DNA of 64,000 nt from Chitinophaga flava (GTDB lineage Bacteria; Bacteroidota; Bacteroidia; Chitinophagales; Chitinophagaceae), in the NCBI RefSeq assembly GCF_003308995.1, contig NZ_QFFJ01000002.1:1116001-1180000 (forward strand). The letters are read 5' to 3'. Positions 8,082-17,863 of the stretch are shown piece by piece (within the stretch, counting starts at the first letter, position 1; every line of letters begins with the position of its first letter). The position numbers and the translations under genes are program-made. The notes beneath the pieces were generated by a model. It searched no databases, was not told where the DNA came from, and was given only the letters and a program-made list of their open reading frames with translations.

Positions 8082-11000
8082 ATGAAGGAAAAATTTTTAC
8101 CAGGATTAAAACGGAAAGTGTGGAGATGGGCCTGTTGCCTGACGTTACTGCTAGGTATGGCAGCAACAGCAATGGCACAGGAAGGCACGTTGAACAAAAA
8201 GATCAGTATCAGCTTCAACAATGAAGGGCTGGCCCGCTGCCTGGAAATAGTACAGCAACGGGGCGGCGTCACCTTCTTTTACAACCCTGCAGAAGTAAAT
8301 GCCACCATCAAAAAATACAACACACGCTTTGATAACAAAACCATCCAGGAGGTATTAACCTCTTTGTTGCAAGGCACCGGCCTTGAGTTTGAAATGGCCG
8401 ACAGTAAGAAGGTGGTCATCCGCAAAGCCCAGGCGATCAAACACGAAACACCGCGCAAATGGAGATCTGTGAGCGGGGTGGTCAGAGATGCAAAGAAAAA
8501 CGCACCAATAGCCGGTGCGGAAATTCTGGTGCAGAGCAGTGGGAGCCATCTCACTGCTGACGCCCATGGCCGGTTTACAGCGGAAGTAAAAGATACAGTA
8601 GACGTGCTGGTCGTATACTTTGTAGGGTATGCTACCAAAATGGTGAAAGTAGGCGCCAGCTCAGCACTCGATATCCACATACAAGCCGACAGTAAAACAC
8701 TGGGTGGCGTTACCGTGGAAGCAAGACGCAGAACCAATACCGAAGCCTCTTTGCTCAACGACCGTAAAAATTCGGCCATCATCTCCGATGGTATCTCTGC
8801 ACAGAATATCGAACGTACAGCCAGTATTACCACCACACAGGCATTACAACGGGTATCCGGTGTAACGATCACCGACGATAAATATGTAGCCATCCGCGGC
8901 CTCGGAGACCGCAGTGTGATCGGACAGCTCAACGGCGTGCGCCTGGCCTCCTCAGACCCCGACCGCAGCGCTATCCCGCTGGACCTCGTACCTTCCAGCC
9001 TGCTTGATAATATCACCGTTTATAAAAGTAATACCCCCGACAAGCCCGCAGACGCTTCCGCCGGTATCGTAGAGCTGAAAACAAAATCCATCCCCGACAG
9101 GGAAACATTCAACCTCACCATACAAAGCGGCTTCAACACACAGGTAGGCCTCGGCGGAAAAGTAAACAGCTTCTATAACAGTGAAAGCGGTTTTCTCGGA
9201 GAAAAAATAAAAAACAAAGGACTCACCAACGAGTTCCAGGCTTTGTCTAAACAATATCCCAACGGCCTGAGAGAAATACAGGATAAAATTTCCAACGGTC
9301 GCAACGATCCGGCCATGCTCGCAGAAGCCAACCGTATCAACGGTATCATGCACCAGTTTGATCCTGTGCTGACCACCAAATACAAATCAGCACCGCTTAA
9401 TCAACTGTATGCACTGACTTACGGTAATAATTTTAAAGTGTTTAAAAAACACCAGGTGGGCATTATCGCCGGCGCAAACTATTACAGCCGCGTTACAGAC
9501 ACCTATGGTGGCGACCTGACACAATGGAGTATCTATCAGGGTGTACTCACCGGTAGCAACGAGGTGTACAGCCCCCGCATCATCCCCAACTACATCACAC
9601 CCAACAATATCCACCTGGGCAAATACCTGACTTATAAAGAAAATACTGGTATACAAACATTGAACTACGGCTTCCTCGGAGGCGTGGCCTATCGTTTTAA
9701 TCCGCAGCATGAAATCAGTATGCAATACCTGGGCAGCCGCGGCGCAGAAACCAGGGCCAGCAACCTTTACGGTGCCTATGATTATACTGGTTTACCCGGA
9801 ACTGTCTCTAACATTATCTATTCACTTAAACAGAGCTACCGTACCCTTAATACTTTTAATCTCCAGGGTGAACACAAGCTGCTCAAAGGAGATTACAGTC
9901 CGCGCCTGAGTTATAATCTCGCTACTTCGTCTTCCAGTCAGGATGACCCGGATTATCGTTTTGTGAACCTGGCAGCTTATAAACCTGTTGGTGGTGGTGC
10001 TTATCCACGCCCTACGCAGCAGCCGGGCAGCCCCCCTGAATTTGTTTATTCAACAGACTTATACTCCCTGGTATCCGGCTATGTAAATGGCTATGGTCCC
10101 TACGGTATCATCCAGGCCGATCCCAACGGCCGCCGTTTCCGTAAACTGCATGAAACCAACTACAACTACAAAGCCGACCTGATGATACCTTTCAAGGTGG
10201 CAGGCATGCGTCAGGAGTTTAAAACCGGTGTCAACTATCTTCATCGTAAAAGAGATTTTACAGAAAACGTATTATTTCTGCCTGGCTCCAACTACTCTGC
10301 CAACAAGGCTTTGCCGCTGTATGAAGTAAATGGTAACCTGGACCGCCTCGTAGGATTTGACCGCATCGGTATCCGTCCGCCTTCCGGTTATAACAACGAA
10401 GGTCAACCTGTTACCGGTGGCTTTTTATACAATATCCAGAAATCACCCAACAACTATAAAGGGTTTTATGAAACCCGCGCTTTCTATGGTATGCTCGACC
10501 TGCATCTGACCGATAACCTGCGCCTCACTGGTGGCGTACGTTTTGAGCTGACCGATATACAGGCTGCCGTAGATACATCCGGCGTTTTCCTCGACCCTAC
10601 CATCACCACGCCTGATAAAGACGGCAACAAAGTGAACCTGGTATATACTGAGCCTAACTCTATCTACAAAACAGACTATACACCTTACTACTCTGCTAAC
10701 CTGACCTATACACTGAATAAAAAGATGAATTTCCGCCTGGGCTACAGCAATTCACTGGCACGTCCGGAGCTGCGGGAACTGACCAACGTTTTTGATTTTG
10801 ACCCTTTCCAGTTTGCATTGGTAGTTGGTAACCCTAAGCTGAAGAATCAGCTCACCACCAACTACGATTTCCGCTGGGAATGGTTCCCTTCTGCTGGTGA
10901 AGTGTTGTCTGCTTCTGTATTTTATAAAGAGATCGATAACCAGCTGACGAAAATATACAAACAACATTCTACCGGACTGGATGCACGTTTCCCTGAGTTC

Positions 11001-11564
11001 CCGGCTATCGAATTTCAAAATGATCCCAACAAAGGACGGGTGTATGGTATAGAGCTGGAAGCAGTGAAAAACCTTGGTCCACTGGTGCCTGTGCTGAATC
11101 ACTTCAACCTGGGTGCTAACCTCTTGCTGGCACAAAGTGAAATCAAAAAAAGCGCGGAAAGGATGCTGGCTTCTCAGGCACTGGATCGTCGCGCACCCGC
11201 CAACAGTCCGCTGTTTGAACAGGCTCCTTACTCTGTGAACGTTTTCCTGAACTATTTCAACAGCAAAATCGGAACAGATATCACCACCACCTTCAACATG
11301 GTAGGAGAGCGGTTGATACAGGTAAACCTCGATGGTACACCTGATCTGTACACCCGCCCCAATCCTGTGCTGGACATCGTGCTGAGCCAGCGTATTGTTA
11401 AACGCCTGCAGTTTAAAGGTTATGCCAAAAACATACTGGACAGGCCCCTGCAGGAAGTTTACGCCAACCCCAATACCGGTGGTAAATACTACGGAAAAGA
11501 GTATATCCGCAGAAGTTATAAACGTGGTACAGAGATCATGCTGGGGCTGAGTTATACTTTATAA
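8082..11564 (+). CDS. TonB-dependent outer membrane receptor with STN signalling domain
   Basis: A 1,160-residue outer-membrane receptor. In order: signal peptide 1-33 (ends AMAQ), STN domain about 40-115 (KISISFNNEGLARCLEIVQQ...), carboxypeptidase-regulatory-like domain about 127-208, plug about 225-340 (LQRVSGVTITDDKYVAIRGL; NGVRLASSDPDRSAIPLDLV), then a beta-barrel ending in an aromatic-rich strand (MLGLSYTL). It lacks the SusC-type DGV/ATAIYG plug motifs and has no SusD partner, so it is not a classical SusC. The STN domain fits signalling to the FecR encoded just upstream. Six lipoprotein genes follow, and some may form its extracellular lids or ligand-capturing partners. The ligand is unknown. 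Confidence 0.92.
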   Translation: MKEKFLPGLKRKVWRWACCLTLLLGMAATAMAQEGTLNKKISISFNNEGLARCLEIVQQRGGVTFFYNPAEVNATIKKYNTRFDNKTIQEVLTSLLQGTGLEFEMADSKKVVIRKAQAIKHETPRKWRSVSGVVRDAKKNAPIAGAEILVQSSGSHLTADAHGRFTAEVKDTVDVLVVYFVGYATKMVKVGASSALDIHIQADSKTLGGVTVEARRRTNTEASLLNDRKNSAIISDGISAQNIERTASITTTQALQRVSGVTITDDKYVAIRGLGDRSVIGQLNGVRLASSDPDRSAIPLDLVPSSLLDNITVYKSNTPDKPADASAGIVELKTKSIPDRETFNLTIQSGFNTQVGLGGKVNSFYNSESGFLGEKIKNKGLTNEFQALSKQYPNGLREIQDKISNGRNDPAMLAEANRINGIMHQFDPVLTTKYKSAPLNQLYALTYGNNFKVFKKHQVGIIAGANYYSRVTDTYGGDLTQWSIYQGVLTGSNEVYSPRIIPNYITPNNIHLGKYLTYKENTGIQTLNYGFLGGVAYRFNPQHEISMQYLGSRGAETRASNLYGAYDYTGLPGTVSNIIYSLKQSYRTLNTFNLQGEHKLLKGDYSPRLSYNLATSSSSQDDPDYRFVNLAAYKPVGGGAYPRPTQQPGSPPEFVYSTDLYSLVSGYVNGYGPYGIIQADPNGRRFRKLHETNYNYKADLMIPFKVAGMRQEFKTGVNYLHRKRDFTENVLFLPGSNYSANKALPLYEVNGNLDRLVGFDRIGIRPPSGYNNEGQPVTGGFLYNIQKSPNNYKGFYETRAFYGMLDLHLTDNLRLTGGVRFELTDIQAAVDTSGVFLDPTITTPDKDGNKVNLVYTEPNSIYKTDYTPYYSANLTYTLNKKMNFRLGYSNSLARPELRELTNVFDFDPFQFALVVGNPKLKNQLTTNYDFRWEWFPSAGEVLSASVFYKEIDNQLTKIYKQHSTGLDARFPEFPAIEFQNDPNKGRVYGIELEAVKNLGPLVPVLNHFNLGANLLLAQSEIKKSAERMLASQALDRRAPANSPLFEQAPYSVNVFLNYFNSKIGTDITTTFNMVGERLIQVNLDGTPDLYTRPNPVLDIVLSQRIVKRLQFKGYAKNILDRPLQEVYANPNTGGKYYGKEYIRRSYKRGTEIMLGLSYTL

Positions 11565-11591
11565 AAATTAAACGAACACGCTAATCTGAAT

Positions 11592-13295
11592 ATGATGAAA
11601 AGATTCCTACACTATGTATGCTTGTATCTGTTGTGTGCCGGAGGACTTGCATCCTGTACCAAGAAAGAAGACTTTGCCTACGACAACAGAGTCAATCCGC
11701 AGGCAGATGCAGCTTCCAGCGTTCGTATTGTGAACATGCGGGGCGCTACGGAGCTGATGGTCAACGGTAAACAGCTGTCTGCTTTTGCCCTGCCTAATAT
11801 TGAAGGCTTCTATGACCAATATACAACCAAGGCCACGCCCTGGTTTCCGGAAAACGGCCGTATGGGACTTACCTATACTATTCCACAGCAGTTTGTGGGT
11901 GCAGATGGAACGGTGAAGGATATACGTTTTGCTGCTTTTACCAGAGACTATTCCCTGGGGCTGACAAGAGGTTTCAATGCCAAAGATAATTTCAACAATC
12001 CTACAGACTATTACTTTGCTTATTTCGGGCCTAATGCCAGCCAGTATTCCGACTCTTTGTTTGCCATCCCGCGCTCTGTATCACCGCCGGCCAATCCTGC
12101 TCACTGTAAGGTGCGCCTGCTGAATCTCAGCTCTACCAACTCCGCCTTTGGCGGTACTATGCGGGTAACCTGGGCAGATGGTACAGTGATCGCGGGGCTT
12201 GATAATATTCCCGTAGGGCAATATTCTGATTATGTGGAACTGCCTTATGGCACTTACCAGTTGAAAGTAATGACTATGGACGGGCTGCTGGTACCAGGTG
12301 TAGGCGGAAGTGCACAATTCTTAAATGTGGTGAATCCGCAAACCGGTACCATGCTGCTGCCCGGTGTACAGAGCCGGCCACCGGTAAATGGTTTTGTAGA
12401 TTCAAAGCTCACCTTCGCTCCGCTGAAAACCTATCAGCCTGGTGGCGTGTATACCATTGCCGTTGCCGACTGCCCTAATTTCCGTAACTCCAACGGTGGC
12501 ACCAACGGTGAAACTTACCCTTCCAAAAACAATGCTTTCCGCATCATCGCCGATGCAGAGCCGCAGAATACTTCCTATGCCAGATTACAGGCTATTAACG
12601 TGGTACCGGGCAAACAGATTAAAGTGACGATGAATGGAAGATCACTGGGCAATACCCTCGGTTTCTCCGCTGCCACTGCCTTTGATCAGTATCTAACAGG
12701 AACGCATGTATTAAAAGTGACCGATGCTGCCGGAAACCCGCTGGCCGACAGTACTTTTTCCCTGCAGCCTGGAGACAACCGTACTGCATGGATATACGAA
12801 AAGAATGGAAAAACAGGTATCAGCCTGGTGGCCAACAACCTGAGCAATGTATACTATACCGGCGCCACAGAAGACGGCAGTTACAGCAACATAAAAGTGG
12901 AATTCCCCAGCTGGGTACGTTTCATGAACTTCTGTCCTGATCTGCCGGAAGCTACTTTCACTACAGATGACGGTCAGACCTTCGGAGATGGCAGTGCCAG
13001 CCAGCACCTGCTGCTGGGCATCCCCGCAGTAAAGAATCCTTATGTGATGCTGAACGCCAATTTCTACCAGAGCATCTGGGCATACGCTTCACAGTATAAT
13101 GTAGTGCCGGGCAACTGGCTGCGGGAAGTGACCACGCTGAAGAGCCGCGACTTTATTGCCAATCCTGCACTCTATCCGGGCGGATTGCCCGTGAGCGAAT
13201 CCGGTATCTATACGGTAGCACTGATCGGCAACATCAATACCAGCAAACCGGGGAGTGAAAAAGCCCGGATGATCATCATCAGACATAATCAGTAA
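11592..13295 (+). CDS. DUF4397-like surface lipoprotein
   Basis: A 567-residue lipoprotein with lipobox GLASC, lipidated Cys22, followed by KKED, an acidic stretch compatible with surface export in Bacteroidota. Several repeats of about 100-120 residues have the pattern of DUF4397 beta-sandwich domains: SVRIVNMRGATELMVNGKQL at about 40, CKVRLLNLSSTN with NIPVGQYSDYVELPYGTYQL at about 172-225, and YARLQAINVVPGKQIKVTMN at about 330. DUF4397 proteins are extracellular and of unknown biochemical role. The gene starts 27 nt after the TonB receptor and its stop overlaps the next start by one base (TAATG), so translation is probably coupled. Confidence 0.75.
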   Translation: MMKRFLHYVCLYLLCAGGLASCTKKEDFAYDNRVNPQADAASSVRIVNMRGATELMVNGKQLSAFALPNIEGFYDQYTTKATPWFPENGRMGLTYTIPQQFVGADGTVKDIRFAAFTRDYSLGLTRGFNAKDNFNNPTDYYFAYFGPNASQYSDSLFAIPRSVSPPANPAHCKVRLLNLSSTNSAFGGTMRVTWADGTVIAGLDNIPVGQYSDYVELPYGTYQLKVMTMDGLLVPGVGGSAQFLNVVNPQTGTMLLPGVQSRPPVNGFVDSKLTFAPLKTYQPGGVYTIAVADCPNFRNSNGGTNGETYPSKNNAFRIIADAEPQNTSYARLQAINVVPGKQIKVTMNGRSLGNTLGFSAATAFDQYLTGTHVLKVTDAAGNPLADSTFSLQPGDNRTAWIYEKNGKTGISLVANNLSNVYYTGATEDGSYSNIKVEFPSWVRFMNFCPDLPEATFTTDDGQTFGDGSASQHLLLGIPAVKNPYVMLNANFYQSIWAYASQYNVVPGNWLREVTTLKSRDFIANPALYPGGLPVSESGIYTVALIGNINTSKPGSEKARMIIIRHNQ

Positions 13296-14473
13296 TGTAC
13301 CAACACATGAACAACAGAATTGTCCTTTTACTTTTACTCTGTATGATGGCAGGTATGGCATGCCGGAAAACAGAATATACGACTATCGCCGAACCGGCCT
13401 ACCTGCGCATATTCAATAACCTGGACTATAAGATCTCACTTGATACTAAAGATGCGCCACAGCCCTTCCTTACCTTCCTGCTCGATCCTGAACTGGATGC
13501 AGCGGGTATCCCGGTGAAAGCACTGATAACAGGTGATTACCTCGACAAACGTGCTCCCTGGGCAAGACCGTATCCGGATGCGGTGAATACGACGCTGTTT
13601 CAAACAGAGTATCCCGGTTCTGCCAAAGTACTGGCAGGTCCTGTCCTGAATGGTTACGACCTCTCCAGCTGGGCACAGATGCCTGCCGGCAAACACCGCG
13701 TGATGTTTGTAAGCCGCCCGATCAGCGATGTCCCTTTTTATGAACTGCCCAAAGATCTGCGCAGCCATATCATCATAGACACTACCATCGAGTTTGCCAG
13801 CCGGGAAGTATATACCATGCACATACTCGAAAAAGATGCTGCTACCAAAACACCCGGTATCTATATCCGTAACGAAAATTTTGTGAAGCAGCCATTCTCT
13901 GATTCACTGGTGTATGTCAACTTCTACAACCTGAGTTCAGTGGGTTATTTTGAAACAGGGAAGCCGGCCAATGAGCTTTACAACCAGAAGATCCGCGATA
14001 CAATGAATGTGTATTATACACTCAATAAAATGGATAATCAGGGTTTTGCCCATCCTATCACCGGTCACTGGGGTGTGCTGATGGGGCCGGTGCTCCGCTC
14101 ACAGGACCCTGCTGTACATCCCTATTACAGCTTTCCTTTGTTTGGGGATACAACTGCCAACAAGATATACGATGGTAAGGCTACACAGTCCTTCGTTTTT
14201 CTGTCACCGGGTTATTCTCCTGCCAACAATCCCTTTATGCAGACGGGAGGAGATTCCAGAGGGAACTTTAGTGAACTGCGTGTAGGCACTGACGGTTACC
14301 GTGGTGATGTGGCTTTTTCCCTGCCGGCAGATATCCTCACCGGCATGGTCGTGACGATTCGTTCCGGAAAGTATCTCAACCGCTCCTTCGCTACCATCAA
14401 TACCATCGAGTATGTGAACGGGAAATTTTATTTAATGACCATACAGCGTAAATACGAACCACCTGTGTATTAA
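13295..14473 (+). CDS. Surface lipoprotein, DUF4397-related
   Basis: A 392-residue lipoprotein. The ATG at 13295 overlaps the previous stop, and a second in-frame ATG at 13307 (MNNRIVLLLL) is equally plausible. The lipobox MAGMAC places the lipidated cysteine at residue 23 of the longer form. The early sequence YLRIFNNLDYKISL resembles the first strands of DUF4397-type domains, and the mid-part has a strand-rich region (HRVMFVSRPISDVPFYELP). There is no recognisable catalytic motif. Position between the DUF4397-like and fasciclin lipoproteins of one operon implies a shared surface function, which I cannot define further. Confidence 0.72.
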   Translation: MYQHMNNRIVLLLLLCMMAGMACRKTEYTTIAEPAYLRIFNNLDYKISLDTKDAPQPFLTFLLDPELDAAGIPVKALITGDYLDKRAPWARPYPDAVNTTLFQTEYPGSAKVLAGPVLNGYDLSSWAQMPAGKHRVMFVSRPISDVPFYELPKDLRSHIIIDTTIEFASREVYTMHILEKDAATKTPGIYIRNENFVKQPFSDSLVYVNFYNLSSVGYFETGKPANELYNQKIRDTMNVYYTLNKMDNQGFAHPITGHWGVLMGPVLRSQDPAVHPYYSFPLFGDTTANKIYDGKATQSFVFLSPGYSPANNPFMQTGGDSRGNFSELRVGTDGYRGDVAFSLPADILTGMVVTIRSGKYLNRSFATINTIEYVNGKFYLMTIQRKYEPPVY

Positions 14474-14487
14474 CAGGTCGAAAAAAA

Positions 14488-15576
14488 ATGATCAACATGC
14501 GATATTATACCTTGCCTTGCTTGTTTTTCTTCTTGCTGCTGATGATGGCAGGATGCAGGAAAGATAACCTGACACCACCCAGGGAAACAGCGCCCACCCG
14601 CTCGCTGGGAGAGTTTATCCGCAACAACTATGACCTGAGCCTTCTGTCGGCAGCCATGCAGAAAGCAGGCATACTGGACAGTCTTAACCAGCCAGGCCCC
14701 TTTACTTGTTTTGCGCCTGATAACAAAGCCTTTAATGATATCGGTATTACCAGCCCTCGTGATTTTGATACTATAGATGCTGAGTCGCTGCGCAGATGGG
14801 TGAAATACCACGTTTTAAAAGACAGAAAATATATCTCCGAGTTTCCGCTGCAGATGGGTAATAAGTATACAACCCTGGCAGGAGCTGACCTGTACGTGTC
14901 TTCCTCCGATGCGCCGTATATGGATAAAACGCCAACTGAAAGCAGAAGTGTATTTGTAAATGGATCGATGATATTTCCGGCGCCTAAACGAAATTTAGCA
15001 CTGGCCAACGGGGTGATACACGTGATCCGTAAACCGCTCAATTATACACCGGGCACTGTACAGGATTATCTGCAGGCAGATACCAGCCTGTCAATATTTG
15101 TGGCCGCCATGAAACGTTTCGCACTGTGGGATGGCCTGAAGGAAAAAGGCCCTTTCACCGTATACGTGCCTGGCAATGAAGCCTTCCGTAAGAATGGTTT
15201 TACAGCTGACAGTATCAGCCGTATGGACCCTGAAAAATTTCAGCAAATCATCTTTGCCATCTATCCGCTGATGCTGAAGTCCAAACATATTTTCTCTACC
15301 GACTGGGGACAGATCAATGGCCAGTCTGGTGCGGTAAACACTATGATCAGTGTGCCCGGCTTTGTGATATTACCTTTTTACTCCTATAATTTTTATAACA
15401 ACACGGAAGATGTCCGGATTGATATAATGATGGAAAAAGGAGGATATAATGCCAATGGCCCCCAGAGACTGAATTACCGGAACGGGTTTGCGAATGGAGC
15501 TGACCGTGTTGTATCCAATGGGATACTGCATATCCTGGATGACCTGATGCTTTACCCTCATACATTACGCAAATAA
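14488..15576 (+). CDS. Double fasciclin-domain lipoprotein 1
   Basis: A 362-residue surface lipoprotein with lipobox MAGC, lipidated Cys23. Two fasciclin (FAS1) domains fill it. The first (about 38-180) shows SLLSAAMQKAGILDSL, then GPFTCFAPDNKAFNDIG and the closing ANGVIHVI. The second (about 185-352) shows SIFVAAMKRFALWDGL, GPFTVYVPGNEAFRKNG and SNGILHILDDLM. These are the H1/H2-like FAS1 motifs. FAS1 domains mediate adhesion in eukaryotes and occur in secreted bacterial proteins. It is first of three consecutive genes with the same architecture, 14 nt after the preceding lipoprotein gene, in the operon led by the FecI/FecR pair. Confidence 0.88.
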   Translation: MINMRYYTLPCLFFFLLLMMAGCRKDNLTPPRETAPTRSLGEFIRNNYDLSLLSAAMQKAGILDSLNQPGPFTCFAPDNKAFNDIGITSPRDFDTIDAESLRRWVKYHVLKDRKYISEFPLQMGNKYTTLAGADLYVSSSDAPYMDKTPTESRSVFVNGSMIFPAPKRNLALANGVIHVIRKPLNYTPGTVQDYLQADTSLSIFVAAMKRFALWDGLKEKGPFTVYVPGNEAFRKNGFTADSISRMDPEKFQQIIFAIYPLMLKSKHIFSTDWGQINGQSGAVNTMISVPGFVILPFYSYNFYNNTEDVRIDIMMEKGGYNANGPQRLNYRNGFANGADRVVSNGILHILDDLMLYPHTLRK

Positions 15577-15601
15577 ACATACAGTATAAAAGTTAATTGA
15601 A

Positions 15602-16825
15602 ATGACCGTGTTTACATCTGTTACCACACCAGGCAGGCTGTTGAGGTCCTGGTTGCCTGTATTGTTTTTACTGGTGATGGCCTGCCGCAAGCAGGACATC
15701 GAACCGGAGCCGGTAGGAGATCCGGTGCCCTATAACGGACCTGTATTAGGGCTAAAAGAAACGCTGGAGAAATCTCCCTATACTATTTTCAGGACAGCGT
15801 GGAACCGCGCCAATATAGACGCACGTCTCAAAAAAGCCGGTACCACTTCTTTTACCATCATCGCTCCAACGGACAAAGCTTTTCAGGATGCTGGCTGGAC
15901 CATGGATAAAATAAATCAGGCAGCGCCGGAAGTACTGGACACCCTGCTGTCTTATCATATCGGTGCTACCCAGATACATCCGGCTTCGCTGGCGGAACTC
16001 AATGGTAACCTACCCATCGTGACATTGCTGAAATCTACTACTATACCCACTTTTGACGATTCTCGTCCGTATAAATATGTGATTTATGCCGGCGTTTATC
16101 ACGATAGCCTGTTTGTCAACGGCAAACCTGTCAGCAAATGGGGACAGGCGCTGGAAAGCACCACTGCCACCATTTATCCTGCAGATAAAGTGCTGGTGAA
16201 ACCGCGACAGGACATGCTTTCCTTCCTGAAGGCAGATAACAGGTTTAGTTTTTATCTGGAAGCCTGCCGTATCAATGACAGTTTGTATGAAGATAAAAAT
16301 CCCTGGGATCAGTATCTGTGGGACATGCCGATGCTTTCTGCCAATGCCCTCTCCCCGGGACAGTTTACCCTCGTCGTTCCTACCAATGACGCCTTCCGTA
16401 AAAGCGGTTTTAATTCAGTAGAAGACATCCGCCAGCGTTGCTATCAGGCGCTTCCTATCGGTGATCCGGATTACGATGAAAACTCCTATTACCGTTACCC
16501 TACCACAGCAATGGACTCTATACTGTTGCCCAACAGAATGAGCTATGTTGGATTAGACGGACCTTATGGCATGCGGGAAATGTACCCGGTATATTTTATG
16601 AATGAGCTGATGGTAAACAGAAGCGTATCCGGACTGTTGTTGAGACCAGGTTCCGCATATAGTAGTCCGCCTAAAATATATGAACTGGATTTCGCTGTAA
16701 CCAATGGTAACATATGGGTTAAAAGACTGGGTTCCTCCGGACAGCGGATCCCACTGGTACAGACAGATATCAATGTGCTGAACGGGGTAATTCATATTGT
16801 GAACGATGGTCTGTTCATGCCCTAA
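15602..16825 (+). CDS. Double fasciclin-domain lipoprotein 2
   Basis: A 407-residue lipoprotein with lipobox LVMAC, lipidated Cys28, and a longer N-terminal region before the hydrophobic stretch than its neighbours have. FAS1 domain 1 (about 50-205) contains SPYTIFRTAWNRANIDARLK and TSFTIIAPTDKAFQDAG. Domain 2 (about 208-405) contains FSFYLEACRINDSL, GQFTLVVPTNDAFRKSG and the closing LNGVIHIVNDGLF. The second domain has a large insertion (about 280-370) rich in Tyr and Pro. It differs enough from its two neighbours that the duplication is old. Spacing to neighbours is 25 and 30 nt. Probably outer-membrane anchored and surface exposed, role in adhesion or ligand capture inferred. Confidence 0.86.
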   Translation: MTVFTSVTTPGRLLRSWLPVLFLLVMACRKQDIEPEPVGDPVPYNGPVLGLKETLEKSPYTIFRTAWNRANIDARLKKAGTTSFTIIAPTDKAFQDAGWTMDKINQAAPEVLDTLLSYHIGATQIHPASLAELNGNLPIVTLLKSTTIPTFDDSRPYKYVIYAGVYHDSLFVNGKPVSKWGQALESTTATIYPADKVLVKPRQDMLSFLKADNRFSFYLEACRINDSLYEDKNPWDQYLWDMPMLSANALSPGQFTLVVPTNDAFRKSGFNSVEDIRQRCYQALPIGDPDYDENSYYRYPTTAMDSILLPNRMSYVGLDGPYGMREMYPVYFMNELMVNRSVSGLLLRPGSAYSSPPKIYELDFAVTNGNIWVKRLGSSGQRIPLVQTDINVLNGVIHIVNDGLFMP

Positions 16826-16855
16826 GTATTCATCTCCCTAAAACAACAACAAAAC

Positions 16856-17833
16856 ATGAAACGCACTTTCTATACAGGCATACTGCTGCTCTTGCTGGCT
16901 GCATGCCAGAAAGATGATAAAGCAACACCGGACACGATGGACAGCAACCGCATCACTTATGTGATTGCTGACAACCTGTTCAACTTCTCCAGTTTTAATG
17001 CTGCTGTGGAACGTACCGGATATGGGCCCAAACTGGCCGGTGCTGGTCCTTTTACCGTACTGGTACCCGATAACAATGCCTTTATGAAAGCCGGTTACGG
17101 CACCACCAACGCGGTATTGCAGGAAAGACTGTCCGTATTGAACAATATAGTTGGATACCATGTACTCAGCGGTACCTGGGAACTCAATAAACTGCCCTTT
17201 ACCTTCAATCAGGAACTGACCACCGCTACCGGTGCTAAAATGTATGCCACCCGCTGGGTGAAAGGAAAAGATACCCTGCTGACTATCAACGGTACACCAG
17301 TAGTGAGTTACAACCTTCCCGCCAGCAACGGTCTGATTCAGGTGCTGAGTGAAGTATTGCAACCACTGGTCAACAAAACCTTGTCAGATGCTATCGCTGC
17401 AGATACCGCACTCACTTTCCTGAATGTGGCATTACAACAGGCTGGTATGAAAGATATGATGTCTACCGGTAACGTATATACGTTTATGGCGCCATCCAAT
17501 AATGCATTCCGCAATGAAGGTTTTCCGAATGCCGACAGCGTTGGTCAAACAGATCCGGCCGTACTCCGCAGGCTCCTTTATTATTCTTTCTTCGAAGGCC
17601 GCCGCTTCGTATACGACTATATCCTCACCACAGATGCCTCCAACAAAAGCCAGCAGGCAATGTACAATGGTAACAATATCACCATCAGCCTGCTGAAGAG
17701 CGGCGTGAAATATACCGGTATCACCTTACAGGGTTCCGGTAACACTTCACCGGTGAAGATTGTGAAAAGCAATGTGCTGGCAGGAAATGGCGTGGTACAT
17801 ACTATCGACCAGCTGTTGAAGGAAAACCAATAA
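16856..17833 (+). CDS. Double fasciclin-domain lipoprotein 3
   Basis: A 325-residue lipoprotein, the most compact of the three, with lipobox LLAAC, lipidated Cys17. FAS1 domain 1 (about 35-165) has FSSFNAAVERTGYGPKLA, GPFTVLVPDNNAFMKAG, NIVGYHVLSGTW and SNGLIQVLSEVL. Domain 2 (about 168-323) has TFLNVALQQAGMKDMM, VYTFMAPSNNAFRNEG and GNGVVHTIDQLL. These match the canonical FAS1 start, TVFAPTNDAF-like centre and NGVIH-like end better than in the other two paralogues. The next gene, an Oar-like TonB receptor, begins 30 nt downstream, so this protein may work with that receptor. Confidence 0.9.
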   Translation: MKRTFYTGILLLLLAACQKDDKATPDTMDSNRITYVIADNLFNFSSFNAAVERTGYGPKLAGAGPFTVLVPDNNAFMKAGYGTTNAVLQERLSVLNNIVGYHVLSGTWELNKLPFTFNQELTTATGAKMYATRWVKGKDTLLTINGTPVVSYNLPASNGLIQVLSEVLQPLVNKTLSDAIAADTALTFLNVALQQAGMKDMMSTGNVYTFMAPSNNAFRNEGFPNADSVGQTDPAVLRRLLYYSFFEGRRFVYDYILTTDASNKSQQAMYNGNNITISLLKSGVKYTGITLQGSGNTSPVKIVKSNVLAGNGVVHTIDQLLKENQ

Positions 17834-17863
17834 TCATTACATACCTAACAATAAAGCGTTACG

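Noticed and set aside
8082..11564. First TonB receptor considered as a SusC
   Set aside because: It lacks the SusC plug motifs, and the following genes contain no SusD; it is a signalling TonB receptor of another type.
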